From: Cyathus striatus
Taxonomy: Eukaryota; Basidiomycota; Agaricomycetes; Agaricales; Nidulariaceae
DNA: 64,000 bases
NCBI GenBank assembly: GCA_025738555.1
Contig: JAOVFP010000005.1
Location: 3,038,001 to 3,102,000 of the forward strand
Direction: 5' to 3'
Shown: positions 37,289 to 49,150 of the stretch, piece after piece
Layout of the letters: every line of letters begins with the position of its first letter
How positions within the stretch are numbered: position 1 is the stretch's first letter
Notes under the pieces: model-generated
The model's database searches: none
What the model was told of the DNA's origin: nothing
What the model saw: the letters and a program-made list of their open reading frames with translations, nothing else
Program-made: the position numbers and the translations under genes

Positions 37289-38330
37289 ATGCTCTCTTGT
37301 TCGCATATATCTATTAGGCAGGCGATAAGTCCTGTAATATTGAAGACTAAAAACTCATTCCTGTTTGCGTATTCACGTACCATTGACACGCGGTCCTTCA
37401 CGACAGCGATCACTGAAGAAGATGAACTGCCGGAAGAACTTCGTCAACCTCCAAAGCATACTTTGAAAGTGATGACTATGAAGGACTGGAAAAAATGTCA
37501 GATATACCTTTTTGATTCACTATCCAGAAATACTTATTGTGTTATTAACGGTTCAATGATGTAGTGGGTATTCCTGAAGAACTTATTCCTCCAAAGCGAC
37601 CTTCGTCATCGCCCTTCCCAATTTTCTATGTTGATTTTCAAAAATCACAGAGCGAATCCACTGGTTCCGTAACAATGAAGGCGGCAGCTGCTGCATGGAA
37701 GGGTTTAAGTGAGATTGAGAAGAAGGTCAGTCTATATGCAGTCATTTTATATTCGATAGATCATGAAGTGGATAATTATCCCTCTAGGTGTACAATGACA
37801 AAAAAGCACAGCTATTTGCTAATTACCACGAGAAAATGCAGCAATGGTACGATAGTGTCCATCCCGATGTCATTAAACGCGTGAAGAAGACCGGAAGAGT
37901 GATGGGGATGCCGTCCAAGCGTTCTGATGGGATAGATCGTCCTCTCTCTTCATTTTTTTTGTCCGTGAACTTCTTCGAAGAACTCTTATGCAGTACAGAC
38001 CGCTAATAATATCATACACCAGATTCTACGAAGATTTTCGCCAAAAATATGAGAAAGAGCATGGTAAAATCTCGTTTACTGATAAGACAGTGTTCCAGAT
38101 GTTCCAAAAGACAGCTGGCGAGACAGGAAAAGCATGGAGTGCTCTCTCACAGGATGAGAGAGAAGTAAGTATTCTGAGCTGTGGCCCACTCTCAAAGTTA
38201 TCTGCATTCTGATAAATCTCATTCATAGGTTTATGCTGAGCGCTCTCGAAAACTCCTTGACGAGTATAAAGCGAAGATCGAAAAGCTCAACTTGATAAAT
38301 ATTACTTTCGAAGTGGGCACGAAATCGTGA
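37289..38330 (+). CDS. Mitochondrial two-box HMG protein (Abf2/TFAM-like)
   Basis: Five exons keep frame: 37289-37496, 37565-37725, 37788-37960, 38023-38164, 38229-38330, about 261 aa. The N-terminus (MLSCSHISIRQAISPVILK, then RTIDTRSF) is rich in basic and hydroxyl residues and almost free of acidic ones for some 40 residues, as in mitochondrial presequences. Box 1 (about 75-145) has PPKRPSSSPFPIFYVDFQ, then AAAAWKGLSEIEKKVYNDKK. Box 2 (about 175-250) has RPLSSFFLFYEDFRQKY, then ETGKAWSALSQDEREVYAER; the F/Y-D-F and W...Y spacing is that of HMG boxes. Such proteins bend and package mitochondrial DNA. The identity of the orthologue (Abf2-like) is inferred from the two-box layout and the presequence. 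It converges with the F-box gene, with 113 bp between stops. No damage is seen. Confidence 0.8.
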
Positions 38331-38443
38331 CTCGATGCATTTTTCTGTCTGTTTCAGTCCGCTTAGGTACTAAGCATTCTTCAGAAACCGTAGAGTTATT
38401 GGTATTGCTGAGTACTTAAAGTCTCGGTGATACAAATATCAAT

Positions 38444-40273
38444 CTATATGAAATCTGGAATATCTGTTTGAAATCCAACTTCTCGAGAAATTTCCACTGG
38501 AGAAAATGGAAAGCCAGTGAAAGGTGAGTAACGCCCCCTCGCGACCTTACGCTTGTAGACCACTCCCCCTGTTACACCCTCTTCATTGTATGGAGGTAGC
38601 TTAAAGCTACTACCATCATCGCTAGCATGAGCTAAAGTAACCTCGAGATGGCGTATTGGCCTGGCAATGGGAGTCGGAACCAGCTGTCTTCTAGCTCTAA
38701 CAAATTCGACAATTGCTGCCTCTGAAATTGTCGTGTCTATGCCAGAGATGCACTTGAAGATTTCCAACTGGGGACAGATGGTCTCGTTTGCAGAAGGTGT
38801 AAGTCCGTAGATGAGTTTATCATCGACCATGTCGTACGACCTAAAGAATATGTTTGGATAATACCATTCCGTAAGAGGCTGCGGCTGTTCAGATGTGATC
38901 GAAAGCTCTCGAAGGCAAGAGGTGAGCTTTAGTAGATCAAGAAATTGCGACGATTGTAGTCCCGGAATTGGTCGTAGCCTCCATGTGAGTAAATTTGACC
39001 CAAACGTAGTTAGAAAATCACGCAGGACGACGTATATGGCATCGGCGGGCATTACGTTTAGTCCTTCGTTCCAGGGTTGGATATAATCTAATTCAAAATG
39101 CTGAAGTAACGGAGTATCTATCGCATGAAAAAGCGGCCAGAGGTAACCGAACTTTCCGTTTGTTACAACAATTCCGAGTGTTTGAAGCCTCTGAAGGTAT
39201 ACTTTTTCAGACTTTGGAAGGGGTATACCGTCGAGTGGAAGAGTTTCGATGTATAATCGTAAACTCTCTAGTAACGGGCACGATCGCAGTATTTCGTAAA
39301 TGATTTGTGGGGGTGATTCATCGGAGCTATCATCTATTCGTAAACCAAGGTCCGTAAGGTTTGGCCATCTCTCTAATAGTTTTATATCGGAAAGTCGTAT
39401 CGGATGGTAGGGAAGTGACAGAGTGACAGCTTCGAGATGCGGTGTCTGAAGGATGCGAGAATCTTTCCATATATTGTGTTGTGCAGTCGCCTGTTTGACT
39501 GTACCACAGGAAAGGTGGAGCTTTTTAAGCAACGGGGTGTCGGAAGCTGGGATATTTCGCACCAAATGTAACATGTTCAGAGTGGCGAAGCACTTCATGT
39601 CGTACCAACGTCGACTATGTGGTAATAACACATCTTGGAAGAACGTTATATGAAGGTGTTCCGAAAGCTGAAATAAATCACGATGAAAAGCCGGGTAAGA
39701 TACTGTTTGAAATGCTTGATAAAGTGAAATAGAAAGCGGGCACTGCCCGGACCTTGCGAGCCATTCCTTCACAACTGCTTCGCGTTGCTTTATTTTTCTT
39801 TCTACAGGGTCTGGTGTACCTGAATCTAGTTGTCGACCATGAGGTAAATGCGTTGGTAATACAATGTGAATACGGGCCCACAGGCGGTGAGTGGACAAAG
39901 CAACATTCCTCCATGATCTACATATTCGTGTCAAAAGCACCGGGGCGTCTGACACGCTCATGCACGGATTGCGGTCCTCTGGAAGACAAGCGATAAATAT
40001 TTCTTGCAAAACCTCCTGAGGTAATCGGCGAATAAGAGATATTAATGCCTTGTGAGCATCGATATCGTTCGCAAGTATCTCCCGCCTCCTTTGAAGTTCG
40101 TATAGCTGCTGTTGCAATCGATGGATTTCAGCATCAAGGGACGACAATTCATCGCCGTACGGGATACGAAGAAGCTGTTGAATTTGATTGACTTCATGGA
40201 TAGATGGGATGTAGTTGGTGTACAGATGACCTGTGAATGGGGAGTCCATTGAAGCGGATGAGAGCGGGAACAA
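38444..40273 (-). CDS. F-box protein of the agaricomycete type
   Basis: A single uninterrupted exon of 609 codons. After a short leader, residues about 42-75 form a coiled coil (DAEIHRLQQQLYELQRRREI). The F-box itself starts near residue 80 (ISLIRRLPQEVLQEIFIACL) and includes ICRSWRNVALSTHRLWA. The rest is a diverged Leu-rich repeat-like region typical of this very large family. F-box proteins link substrates to the Skp1-Cullin-F-box ubiquitin ligase; the substrate here is unknown. The first ATG is used, and a second one nine codons in is equally possible. The intronless structure contrasts with neighbouring genes but is not rare in this family. It is tail to tail with the HMG-box gene. Confidence 0.88.
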   Translation of the reverse strand: MFPLSSASMDSPFTGHLYTNYIPSIHEVNQIQQLLRIPYGDELSSLDAEIHRLQQQLYELQRRREILANDIDAHKALISLIRRLPQEVLQEIFIACLPEDRNPCMSVSDAPVLLTRICRSWRNVALSTHRLWARIHIVLPTHLPHGRQLDSGTPDPVERKIKQREAVVKEWLARSGQCPLSISLYQAFQTVSYPAFHRDLFQLSEHLHITFFQDVLLPHSRRWYDMKCFATLNMLHLVRNIPASDTPLLKKLHLSCGTVKQATAQHNIWKDSRILQTPHLEAVTLSLPYHPIRLSDIKLLERWPNLTDLGLRIDDSSDESPPQIIYEILRSCPLLESLRLYIETLPLDGIPLPKSEKVYLQRLQTLGIVVTNGKFGYLWPLFHAIDTPLLQHFELDYIQPWNEGLNVMPADAIYVVLRDFLTTFGSNLLTWRLRPIPGLQSSQFLDLLKLTSCLRELSITSEQPQPLTEWYYPNIFFRSYDMVDDKLIYGLTPSANETICPQLEIFKCISGIDTTISEAAIVEFVRARRQLVPTPIARPIRHLEVTLAHASDDGSSFKLPPYNEEGVTGGVVYKRKVARGRYSPFTGFPFSPVEISREVGFQTDIPDFI

Positions 40274-41459
40274 AGGGCATTACATTGCCAATTTTGACGT
40301 GGATTGGAAGCATTGCGTAGTCGGGATTAACCGAACCGCCACGATACCTTTATAGGAGTCTCGAAATGAATTGACGACCCACGTTTTTCTACCTGAGCAT
40401 TCAGAGCAATGGGACGAACTGCGCGAAAGCAAAAACTTACATAACTTGTTCAAAATCAAAATCTATAAGTAGTACTTGTTCGGTGCGACCGTGACTATAT
40501 TCAATGCCGTTATTACTGCTTAGCTATCATCCCCAGATTATTGATACTTGTACAGGAAATGAAAGCATGAGGCCTGGATCCTTATGAAGTTCTCTTCTCA
40601 ACGCAGAAGTCTCGCGGAAGGCTGATTAATAGGTATGACAGAAATGCTCTAAGTATGATTGTAGGCATGAATCGCGGTTTCAATCCCAGGTGGTAAATTT
40701 ATTGAGGTTTAAATTTTTTTAAACGACAATGAAGCTGCCAGCCTGTATATTGTATTCAATACTTAACAAGTTATTGAACGCTTTAGGTGGGATTGTCAGC
40801 TCATGTAATTAGTATTCTTCAGTTCCCTACATTTTTAAAATAAACAAATCAGTAGATCAAACATTTGTTACAAGAGTATTTTTAACCTTAGGCTGTACAT
40901 AGTTCGCGATGATCTATAACAAATTTGGAAGCTTACCTTTAAAAAACTATGAGTACTCATACAATGTTGATAACATTTCACTAGTAACAGGAACATGCTG
41001 ACAAGAGGCTACCATGGGACTATAGCATAACTGTCTGTGCAGTTCTCTGTCAGACTCTATTCTACCCTTCACTTATACATAGTCCGATATTTGTCCAAAT
41101 TCCGTGATTTTTTATTGAAACCTCACCCAGCTAACTGACAGCCCTCAGACTTTTGCTCTGCTGCTTGCCGCTGGCTAGCCCCATTTTTATACAAACAATG
41201 CATGGCCAATAGCTACTTCCTCAAATGTGTCAGGATTCATTCGTGACATATGTACACTGTTGTATTTCTTGAATACAGATGTCAATATTTCATAGAACTA
41301 AAGTGATTACCTGAGTCTTGAGGACGTCGTTCAGACAGAAGTTTACTTTGTTGTGTACTTTGTCCGAGCTAGAATTCTGTTACAAACCTGTCTGTAAGTG
41401 TTCCAAAAATGTGAAGGAATATATTATATACACTGCCTACGTATAGGAATCAAGGTTAA
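40274..41459. other. Intergenic between the F-box gene and the tandem repeats
   Basis: AT-rich, no gene recognised. The first few hundred bases are the presumed promoter of the F-box gene on the minus strand. Fragments near 41,350-41,400 (TGTCCGAGCTAGAATTCTG) resemble parts of the following repeat unit. Confidence 0.45.
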
Positions 41460-43060
41460 AATAATGGTTATAGCATAGTGTAATGCCGTTACGACTAGAC
41501 CATTGACTCCTGCAAAGGGAAATGGAGATTTGTATTTTAACAAGTAGGAGTACTAAAAATAGACAGTAAAAGTATATTTACAATCAATAAAGAAGATTTG
41601 TAGCCTGTTCAAACTAGAATTGTGATGTATATAAATGTACTTGTATCTATTAATTATTTCAAATCTTGAGCCACTGTCATTTCACTTCTTACAAAAAGAC
41701 AGATATTCAGAGACACCTCCAGGGATGATGGCAGGGTTATGGTATCATGTTACCATAAGGTTATCGCCACCTGCAATGAAAAGCAGATATCTATTGGAAC
41801 ACACAGCCATTGAGAGAATATTTATTAGCATTTCAGAAGGTTCATTTGAAATGGCATTGTTTCTTCTTCTGTTGCCAAAATGTTTACAAGTGTCCCCAAA
41901 CAGTAAATGATAGATATCTGCGGTTGGATTTTACGAGATGAACATAACTTGATGTTATTTGTTTTTCTGTTGCTAAACTAGCGGTAACTGTCCAAAAAGG
42001 TAAAGGTTGCAGCTAGCAGTACGCCAGTAAAGACATCAAGGTTTAGATATTAGTTACCATATAGTGTAATGCTGTTATGACTAGACCGTTGACTCCTGCA
42101 GAGGGAAATAGAGATTTATATTTTAACAAACTAAGTAGTAGTACAAGGTATAGTCTTAGAGGAAAATAATATTAGTGTTCAATGCATAAAGAATGTGGTT
42201 TGATTGGACTGGAGATGTGGTGGGATATAAATGTAATTTGTGTCCATCGGTGATGTCAAATCTTGAGCCACTGTAACTACACTGCACTGTAAGCTGTTAC
42301 AAAAAATCACAACACTTAATCTGCAGATGATGACATCAAGGTAGTGGCATATTACAACAGCAATTATTTTGTTGTTGTTACCAGTAGATTATAGCCACCT
42401 ACGGAGAGAAGTAGAGATCTAGCTGAATACACATTCAGTGAGTATTCCAGAAGAAACTTTGTAGCAGTGTACTTCGTTCAAGCCAGAGTTGTGGCAGAAT
42501 ATAAATATTGATATCGATCATGTCTATTGGATATTACAAGGTGAAAGAAATCCGCTGCTATTTGTTCTTCTGTTGCCAAACTCTTCACAGGTGTTACAAA
42601 AATGCACTGAATGATCTGTGCCTCAGCTCTTATGTTGAGATGCTATTAGTCACAGCATGTAACACTGTTACCATAAGACCATCAACTCCTTTGGGGGAAA
42701 GTAGGGATTATGATTTGAACAGGTTAATTGTCAGGTGCGTAGCGCGGTGCACAGTCAGCGAGGGAATACTTGTGTACGAATCAGAGCTCAAAGATTTATT
42801 ATTTTGTGCACACTGTTCAAACCAGAGTGGTGGTAGAATAATTCTATAGACTTTACTTGTACAAAAAATACATATCAAAGCGTTCTATCAGGAAGCGGGT
42901 CGAGATTATGATACATTACAACAGCACAAGACAAAGCTATCGACTCCTATGGAGAAAACCGAGAACCTGTATTGAAACAGGATAGGTAGACCATAGCATA
43001 GACACCAGAGCACAGTAATTCAAACCAGAGACGTGGCGCCGAGTCAGGTTTCAATAAAAG
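41460..43060 (+). repeat. Degenerate tandem repeat, ~290-bp unit, about six copies
   Basis: A block related to ATAGTGTAATGCTGTTATGA, followed by GACTCCTGCAGAGGGAAATAG, recurs near 41,470, 41,745, 42,055, 42,350, 42,650 and 42,910. A second block related to TTCAAACCAGAGTTGTGG recurs between them (41,605, 42,200, 42,475, 42,810, 43,020). Copies are strongly diverged, so the array is old. No protein is encoded. It ends about 280 bp before the Pns1-like gene. Confidence 0.7.
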
Positions 43061-43249
43061 TACAATTCACAGCATGGACTGTGTAAGATAGAGAAGGAGT
43101 AAATATGACTGGAAAGTGAAGTGTGACAGACAGGCGTGTGACATGGTGACGCGTTGCATTTGAGGGTGGTTGGAGAGTCGGACATGGCCAAGTCGAGCGG
43201 ACTCACTCCGACAGACTTGTACTTGGACAGTGCTATTTAGTTCCTTGCT

Positions 43250-43294
43250 TCGTCCTCTCCTCCTCTTCTCTTCTCTTCTCCTCTCCTCTTCTCC
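43250..43294 (+). promoter_or_regulatory. C/T-rich tract in the Pns1-like promoter
   Basis: An almost pure pyrimidine run (TCCTCTTCTCTTCTCTTCTC and similar) ends about 50 nt before the ATG. Such tracts are common core-promoter elements in fungi and often mark transcription start regions. Confidence 0.45.
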
Positions 43295-43341
43295 GTTACC
43301 ACCACCACCATACAGAATAGCGCATAATCTCAATCTCAACC

Positions 43342-46300
43342 ATGGCTGCATCGTTCGCAGCCTATGCATCCCAGTATCTCGGACGAGCGGGCGCAGGAGA
43401 GCCCGAACAGAGCTTATCGTCCTCAAGCCAACAGCCCTTGTTCTTCTCCTTCTCCACCGACGACGGCTCACGGCACGCACACGGGCTCGATCCACAAGAC
43501 CTCGATGATCTCGATGATCCTCATCTACGAGAAAGCGAGCCTCACACGGCACATGCACCTCAACAAGTGCGCAACGAAGACGACGATGAGGACCCGTATT
43601 TGAATTTGGACGAGGAGATTCCGGGGGGTAGCTCGTTTGCGGGGCGGAATCGTGCGGGAGAGAGTATTCCTCTTATACACTCCCCGGTGTCTTCGCGGGG
43701 GGAATCACCGAAGGGATGGTTAGCGCACCTTGCCGGGTCGCCTTCGCCGTTGCATTTTGGTCGAGGGAGGGGGGGTAATCAGAGAGCTCAGTCTCCTGGA
43801 TCTTCGTCGAGTGAATTATCAACTTCGTCCAGTCCTCCGCCGGAAGTATTCGCTCGCCCTCCAGCGCGAGGTAAAGCCCCACCACAACGGCGAGATAGGG
43901 ACCTCGAACGAGGGGAACCTCAATCCCTCTCACTTACTGAATCTCTCCTCCCGAGAGATGGACATACCCGTCCACTGGACACCTTTTCACTCCCAGACCA
44001 CCGACACAGCCGCAAGCGCTTAAAACACCACGATACACCCTTCCTCTCGCTCTTCCTCCTCCTCTTATCACTCTGTGTCCTCCTCTGCCCTATTCTCCTA
44101 CTGACGACACACGCACCTACGAAAATACCTAAACTGATTCTGCCGTACACGACGCTATTGCATACGGTTCCCCTTCTGACCATTTTGACGTTTGTAAGCG
44201 CTGGAGTTGCGTATGCCCATGTGTGGCTTTTGCGGATATGTGTGGGTCCGGTTATGGTGGTTACAGAGGTTGGGGTGCCGTTGACACTTTTTGGGAGTGC
44301 GGTATGGGCTTTTGCGGGGAGTTTTATGTGGGAGGAGGGGGAGGAAGGAACTTGGGGTGAGACTGTTGGGTTTGTTTTCTTTTTTATTCCAAAGTGTCAT
44401 TGCTGACTTGGGCGTACAGGTTACGATTATTCTCATTAATCCCATTAACATTATCTATCCTCTCTGCCCGACGACTACTTAACCTCCCTAAACGCGTCCA
44501 TCTCGCAAGTGGAACGCTAACACTCACCACGCACCTCTTGGCGACATACCAACCCTACATCCTCCTCCTCTCCCCTCTCCTCCTCATCGTTTCCCTCCTG
44601 CTAAGCATACCGTTCATCACTGTGCTCTTCCGATTGTTATTGGTGGGGTACAAGTATGGCAGTCCCCCCAGGACAGAGTGGAGGCTTCACCAGTGGGCCG
44701 ATTGGGCTATTGTCGGCGTGGTGGGCGTGTGGCTTTGGTGTTGGGGCGTTGCTAGGGGTATTTTGCGGGTCACTGCTGCTGGTGTTGTTGGCAGTTGGTA
44801 CTTTGCAGAGTGTGTCTTCTTTACTCTTCTTTATTTTTATACTTTTACTGATAAAGTTACTCGTCAAAGTCAAAATGCACCCCCGCCAATTATATCCTCG
44901 ACTCATATCATCATGAACGCATTAACACGTTCCACGGGTCCATCACTGGGGAGTATAGCCCTCTCCTCGCTTATACTCACCCTTCTGCGCCTTCTTACCC
45001 TACTGACGTTCCTCATTCAACGTGTACCGATTGTGCTGAAGCGGCTCTCGCCTTATATGCCCTTTTTACTTCGCCTGATACCATTTGCTTTGACGGGTGT
45101 TAGATGGACTGTGGCGTATATTGAGCGTGTAACGGACGCCATGAGCGCTTATGCGCTGGTTTATGTTGGTATTACTGGGGATCGGTTTTGGGATTCGGCA
45201 CGGAGGTCTAGGGCACTTGTTAGGAGTGTGGAGCAGGAGAGGGGGAGGAGGATTAAGAATGAACGTATGTTTTTCTCTTGTTCTTTTGGATCAGTACGTT
45301 GTACTGATTATGGATTGATTGGATAGCTCCCATATCGTTGCTTACGATTGCGCCCTTGACGCTTACTGTTCCTTTTGCGTTGTTGACGTATCTCTTTGTT
45401 GCCCATACGCTTGACGCGCCGGATCAGGCTCTTGGAGCTGCGCTGCTGGCGGGGGGCGTTACTGCGCTTGTGGGGAACTTTTGTGTTGGGCTTGTGGAGG
45501 ATACGTGAGTTGATTTTTTAGTGTGATATTAAGAGGTGCTGATTGACGTGGATAGGGTTGATACGTTGTACATGTGTTACTGCATTGATAAGGATGCGGG
45601 TGAGAGGAGGAGGGAGGAGGTGTTTGTTATCGTGCGTCCCTTTCTCGTTTCTGCTTAGTATGTGCTTGCTAATTAGATGTGTATGTAGTTCGAGTATGAT
45701 CCTCGACGTGCGATGAACCCTCAACCGTCTCCTCCCTCCCAGCAAGGACAGCAGCAACAGCAGCAGGATCTGTTCCAGCAATCTCCTATCCGGCCAAATT
45801 TATTCCAGCCTCAGGCTCGAGCGCCTTCGCAGATCCCGCAAGCGAGGTATGCGCAGGAGCCGGAGCAGATTATCCCGTTATCACCCACCAGCCCGAGACA
45901 GACAAGGTTTGGACGCGGTGCAGGCGCTCCTGCACCACAAGCGCAAGCGCAGTGGTCCCCTCTTCAACTTCGCCAGCAACAACATCAACGAGCACCATCT
46001 TTCCAATCCCAACATCTCCCGCCTAAACACGCGCCTTTACCAACTTCCCCACCCCCAGAAAGCTCGGGGTTATCATCGCAGTCGCAGCAGGTCAACTCGG
46101 CGATGTCTGCACCGTTAAATTCGGGGTTGACGACGACACTTTCGTCACAGCCTCTTCCGGCTGGAAGTGAGGAGGAAGAGGTGGATCCATTTTTGAGTGC
46201 TGAGAGGGATGAGTCGGAGGCTGAGGGGAGGGGGAAGGATTCGATAATGAGGGATGTGGGGAGTGGTGAGGATAGTGATAGTGTTAATGGGTCCAAGGCG

Positions 46301-46345
46301 GGTGGGGCTGAGAGTGGGTTTTTCCCTGGTTCTGGGTTCTTTTAG
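43342..46345 (+). CDS. Pns1/CTL (choline-transporter-like, SLC44) family membrane protein
   Basis: Six exons keep frame: 43342-44356, 44395-44809, 44870-45264, 45327-45504, 45556-45631, 45689-46345, about 911 aa. A long hydrophilic N-terminus (residues 1-230) precedes the first membrane segment (FLSLFLLLLSLCVLLCPILL). Family signatures are YRLRLFSLIPL, WADWAIVGVVG, SWYF, ALTRSTGPSLGSIALSSLI, SAYALVYVGITGDRFWDSA and VDTLYMCYCIDKDAG. The C-terminal 200 residues are Gln/Pro-rich and acidic, probably disordered. Pns1-like proteins sit in the plasma or vacuolar membrane; transport of choline is shown for animal relatives, while the fungal substrate is uncertain. The tails make it longer than yeast Pns1 (539 aa). 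Intron 1 is only 38 nt, and intron 2 (60 nt) is a multiple of three without stops, so its retention would add 20 residues. Both are inferred from family sequence and phase. Confidence 0.83.
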
Positions 46346-47483
46346 CAGGTTTCAAGTGCTCGTCTCGGCTCTGTCTTTGAGCATCCCTCGCCTTTTGCTT
46401 TTTGCGAGCAGTGGGCTCCTGCAAGATCTCAATGCTCCACGACCGGTTCTTCGTGGAGTCTGGATGTCTATATGACTTTGGATTTTTTTAATCTGAGCGG
46501 GCATTCGAGCGTCCTGGCACCGTGCCCTACGTACGTACGAACATTCATGCAAGATCTACTTCTATGTTTTAGCAATTGCAACCAAACCGCAGCACCTATC
46601 CCCACGGCATCTTTCATGCTACATATCTCATCATCATCATCATCATCATCATATCATTTTTTAGACAGGCTCATGCTCAGAACTCGCTCGCTCGTTACAG
46701 TGTTTTGTTACCTACCCCTACCTACTTGTACATATTACTCTTTATCTCAGCTATTTTACCCACATATCTATTTAGTTTTTCGTTTTGTTTTTTCGTTCAT
46801 GTTAGATTTGATTTGTGTATATATGTGAATATGGTTATGTGGTTATGGTTATGGGTGTATATACATAATAGTGACGTTGCTTGTTGGGAATCGAAGGTTT
46901 TCTGTGATGTTGTGGGCGTCTGTGGGCGGGGGTGTGAGAATGTCACTTAATTTGGATTTAAAACATGAATCTCAGTCGATGTGGCTTTTCAAATTAGGCT
47001 TCACAGACTCTGCCCTAGCAAACTTACAAGTTATTCTACTTAAAGGTAGTGAGAATATGGTTCCATAGTATATATTTGTGGCATATGTTTATTTGGGATT
47101 ACATAGGCATCCGTAGGCATCTTGTATTAGGCGCGGATGTGTCTGAGAAAATGGGCCCACTGGTGTCCACATACTTTTATCACGATCTATTGGATTCACA
47201 GAATTTTGTGGATCTATGGCAAAAATCCATCGAATGGCCTGATGTTTTCTTCAATTCGTGCGCCCACTGTTACTATTATTACCGTATTTTTACGGGAAAT
47301 TTCTGCGTGTTTTTTTATAATGATATAATCACGCACAGTTCTTTCTATCACTCATCAGTCAGAAGCTGTTAGAGATTACTTTCAACAACTTCTACAAGGC
47401 TAAGCAGCATGTGCAGCATACGAATTGATGGAAGACTCACTGCTTTATAAGGTTGGCAGATTCCAGACACCAGAAAGCGGACA
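46346..47483. other. Intergenic with a short TCA repeat
   Basis: The 3' flank of the Pns1-like gene. A trinucleotide run (ATCATC...) lies at about 46,628-46,652. No other gene or repeat recognised. Confidence 0.5.
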
Positions 47484-47860
47484 TTGATCCCTTTCATTCG
47501 CCATGGATATTTCGGCACAGTCGTTAATGCAGTCTATCTTGTTCAGACAGTCTGCAAATACCTGAGGCATGCATCTAGTGCAATTAAAGACTGTGCTGCG
47601 CTGTTCTCAGAAGTATCTGCTCTACAGCCCTTGCTTGCACTTCTACATTCGCACTTGGTCGACCAGAAGGAGATGAATAGACTTACTATGACCTGTCAGA
47701 CATCCTTGGTGTAGGTCCTTAACTTAAATTTCTGACTGCTTCTCTGACTGGTCATTTTGATAGGAATTTCATTTCCTCTGTAGAGGGTGAACTCGAAAGC
47801 CTTGGAATAAATGTCGCTGCTGCTATGTCTGTATTAGTAGATATTGAAGAGCAGCAATGA
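47484..47860 (+). CDS. Short protein resembling a fungal NLR N-terminal helical domain
   Basis: Two exons, 47484-47710 and 47764-47860, join in frame across a 53-bp GT/AG intron to give about 107 aa. The chain is almost wholly helical in look: FGTVVNAVYLVQTVCKYLRH, then IKDCAALFSEVSALQPLLAL, then VEGELESLGINVAAAMSVL. This resembles the N-terminal helical domain of fungal STAND/NLR-type receptors (the type beginning with a hydrophobic helix, a tyrosine helix and 'L..EVSAL..LL'). That is inference from pattern. No NACHT/NB-ARC or repeat domain follows, so it is either a stand-alone domain or a truncated gene. The start is the first ATG in frame; an upstream exon is possible. Confidence 0.45.
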
Positions 47861-48449
47861 AGTGAGTAAGGACGGACTTAGTACACTCAATGCTAATAGC
47901 TTTCTTAGCACATGAAAACAAGCTAGAATTGGTGCATGTCAATTTACAAGCTTAGGATTCAATACAGCAGATGGACTGTCCCTCTTAAACTCGCAGATTA
48001 CAGAAGTTTATCTCATTCAAAAAGGTAATTCTCTAGATATATTCCTTAAAGGAGAACGATTCATTCACATATACTAGCAATGCATCAGGATTCCATATTT
48101 TTTATAGGCAGTGAGTTTGTCTCAACGATCTGTAAAAGTCATCGGTATGCTGATAAAAGACAGAGGATAATTGTCATAAACACATGACATGGCTGTCATC
48201 CCTCGATTTCTCGACAACACAGTCCATCATATATTCCCAGTTGATCCCAGGAACAGGAAAATGGTCTTTAGATCATCCAAATTTTCAATCTTGGTTGTCA
48301 GAGAAATCTGGAATATTGTGGTGTCCTGGGTGACTGTAGTTACAGATTTTAATACATGGATTCATACTGTAGTTTACCGTGATCCATACATCAGATCCTG
48401 TCTGTAACTACAGGGTTTGATATATCAGATGTGCTGTATCAAGTGATAA
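47861..48449. other. Intergenic with an imperfect ~80-nt hairpin
   Basis: CTGTAGTTACAGA at 48,334-48,346 is matched perfectly in inverse by TCTGTAACTACAG at 48,401-48,413. Between them ATGGAT and ATCCAT can also pair. Nothing else was recognised. Confidence 0.6.
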
Positions 48450-49150
48450 AATTTGTTATTTATGTAAACGATCAGTTCATACATCTGGGATGTAAGTACA
48501 GTATAATTGCCAACAGGAGAAAAAAGTAACCTGTCGTAACTCGGTGTGTATAGCACAAATGTGTTTAAGACTTCCATTAAGTACTCAAATAAAGTTAGAC
48601 AAAACACTCTATTATCTGACTGTTCTTCAAAGTTACTTCGAAGTTAGTAAATAGTACTTAAGTAAGTTGCGTTATTAATGGAATATATATGACGCCCATG
48701 AAATATAGTCATCAAATTCCCCAGCATCATGACTTGGATGCAACCTAATAGATGCATAACAGTCTTCTCTGAAGTATTTTCGAAGGAGTGATTAGCAGAA
48801 ACATAGGTAGATGAAGAGCGGGCCTCCTGATGTTGCGTTGCGTAGAATTTTTTAGAAATTATAGAATGGTGCCAACATGGTTAGACCCAACGAAGTTCGT
48901 GAACAAATTCTCCGTGCTTTGTAATAGTTCCCGTCGGTCGGCCCTTACATGTACACCTTGCTTACATCGCAACTTATCTTATATAAGTGGTTTCAGGCTA
49001 TTGGCCTTAACAGCAAATGATAACAAACTGAATGCTGAAAGTCAACTAAGCTTACAACTTGACGCCTTGACGCAGAGCATTATGCATTATGATTTGATTA
49101 TGATGTCCTGTCCGGCCGCTCGACACTTGGTCCACACCGCCTACACTTAA

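Noticed and set aside
44394..45326. A separate membrane protein gene starting inside the Pns1-like locus
   Set aside because: The frame begins and ends at splice sites and continues the family motifs of the preceding and following exons.
46628..46652. TCA trinucleotide run as a regulatory element
   Set aside because: A short simple repeat in the 3' flank of a gene; no sign of function.
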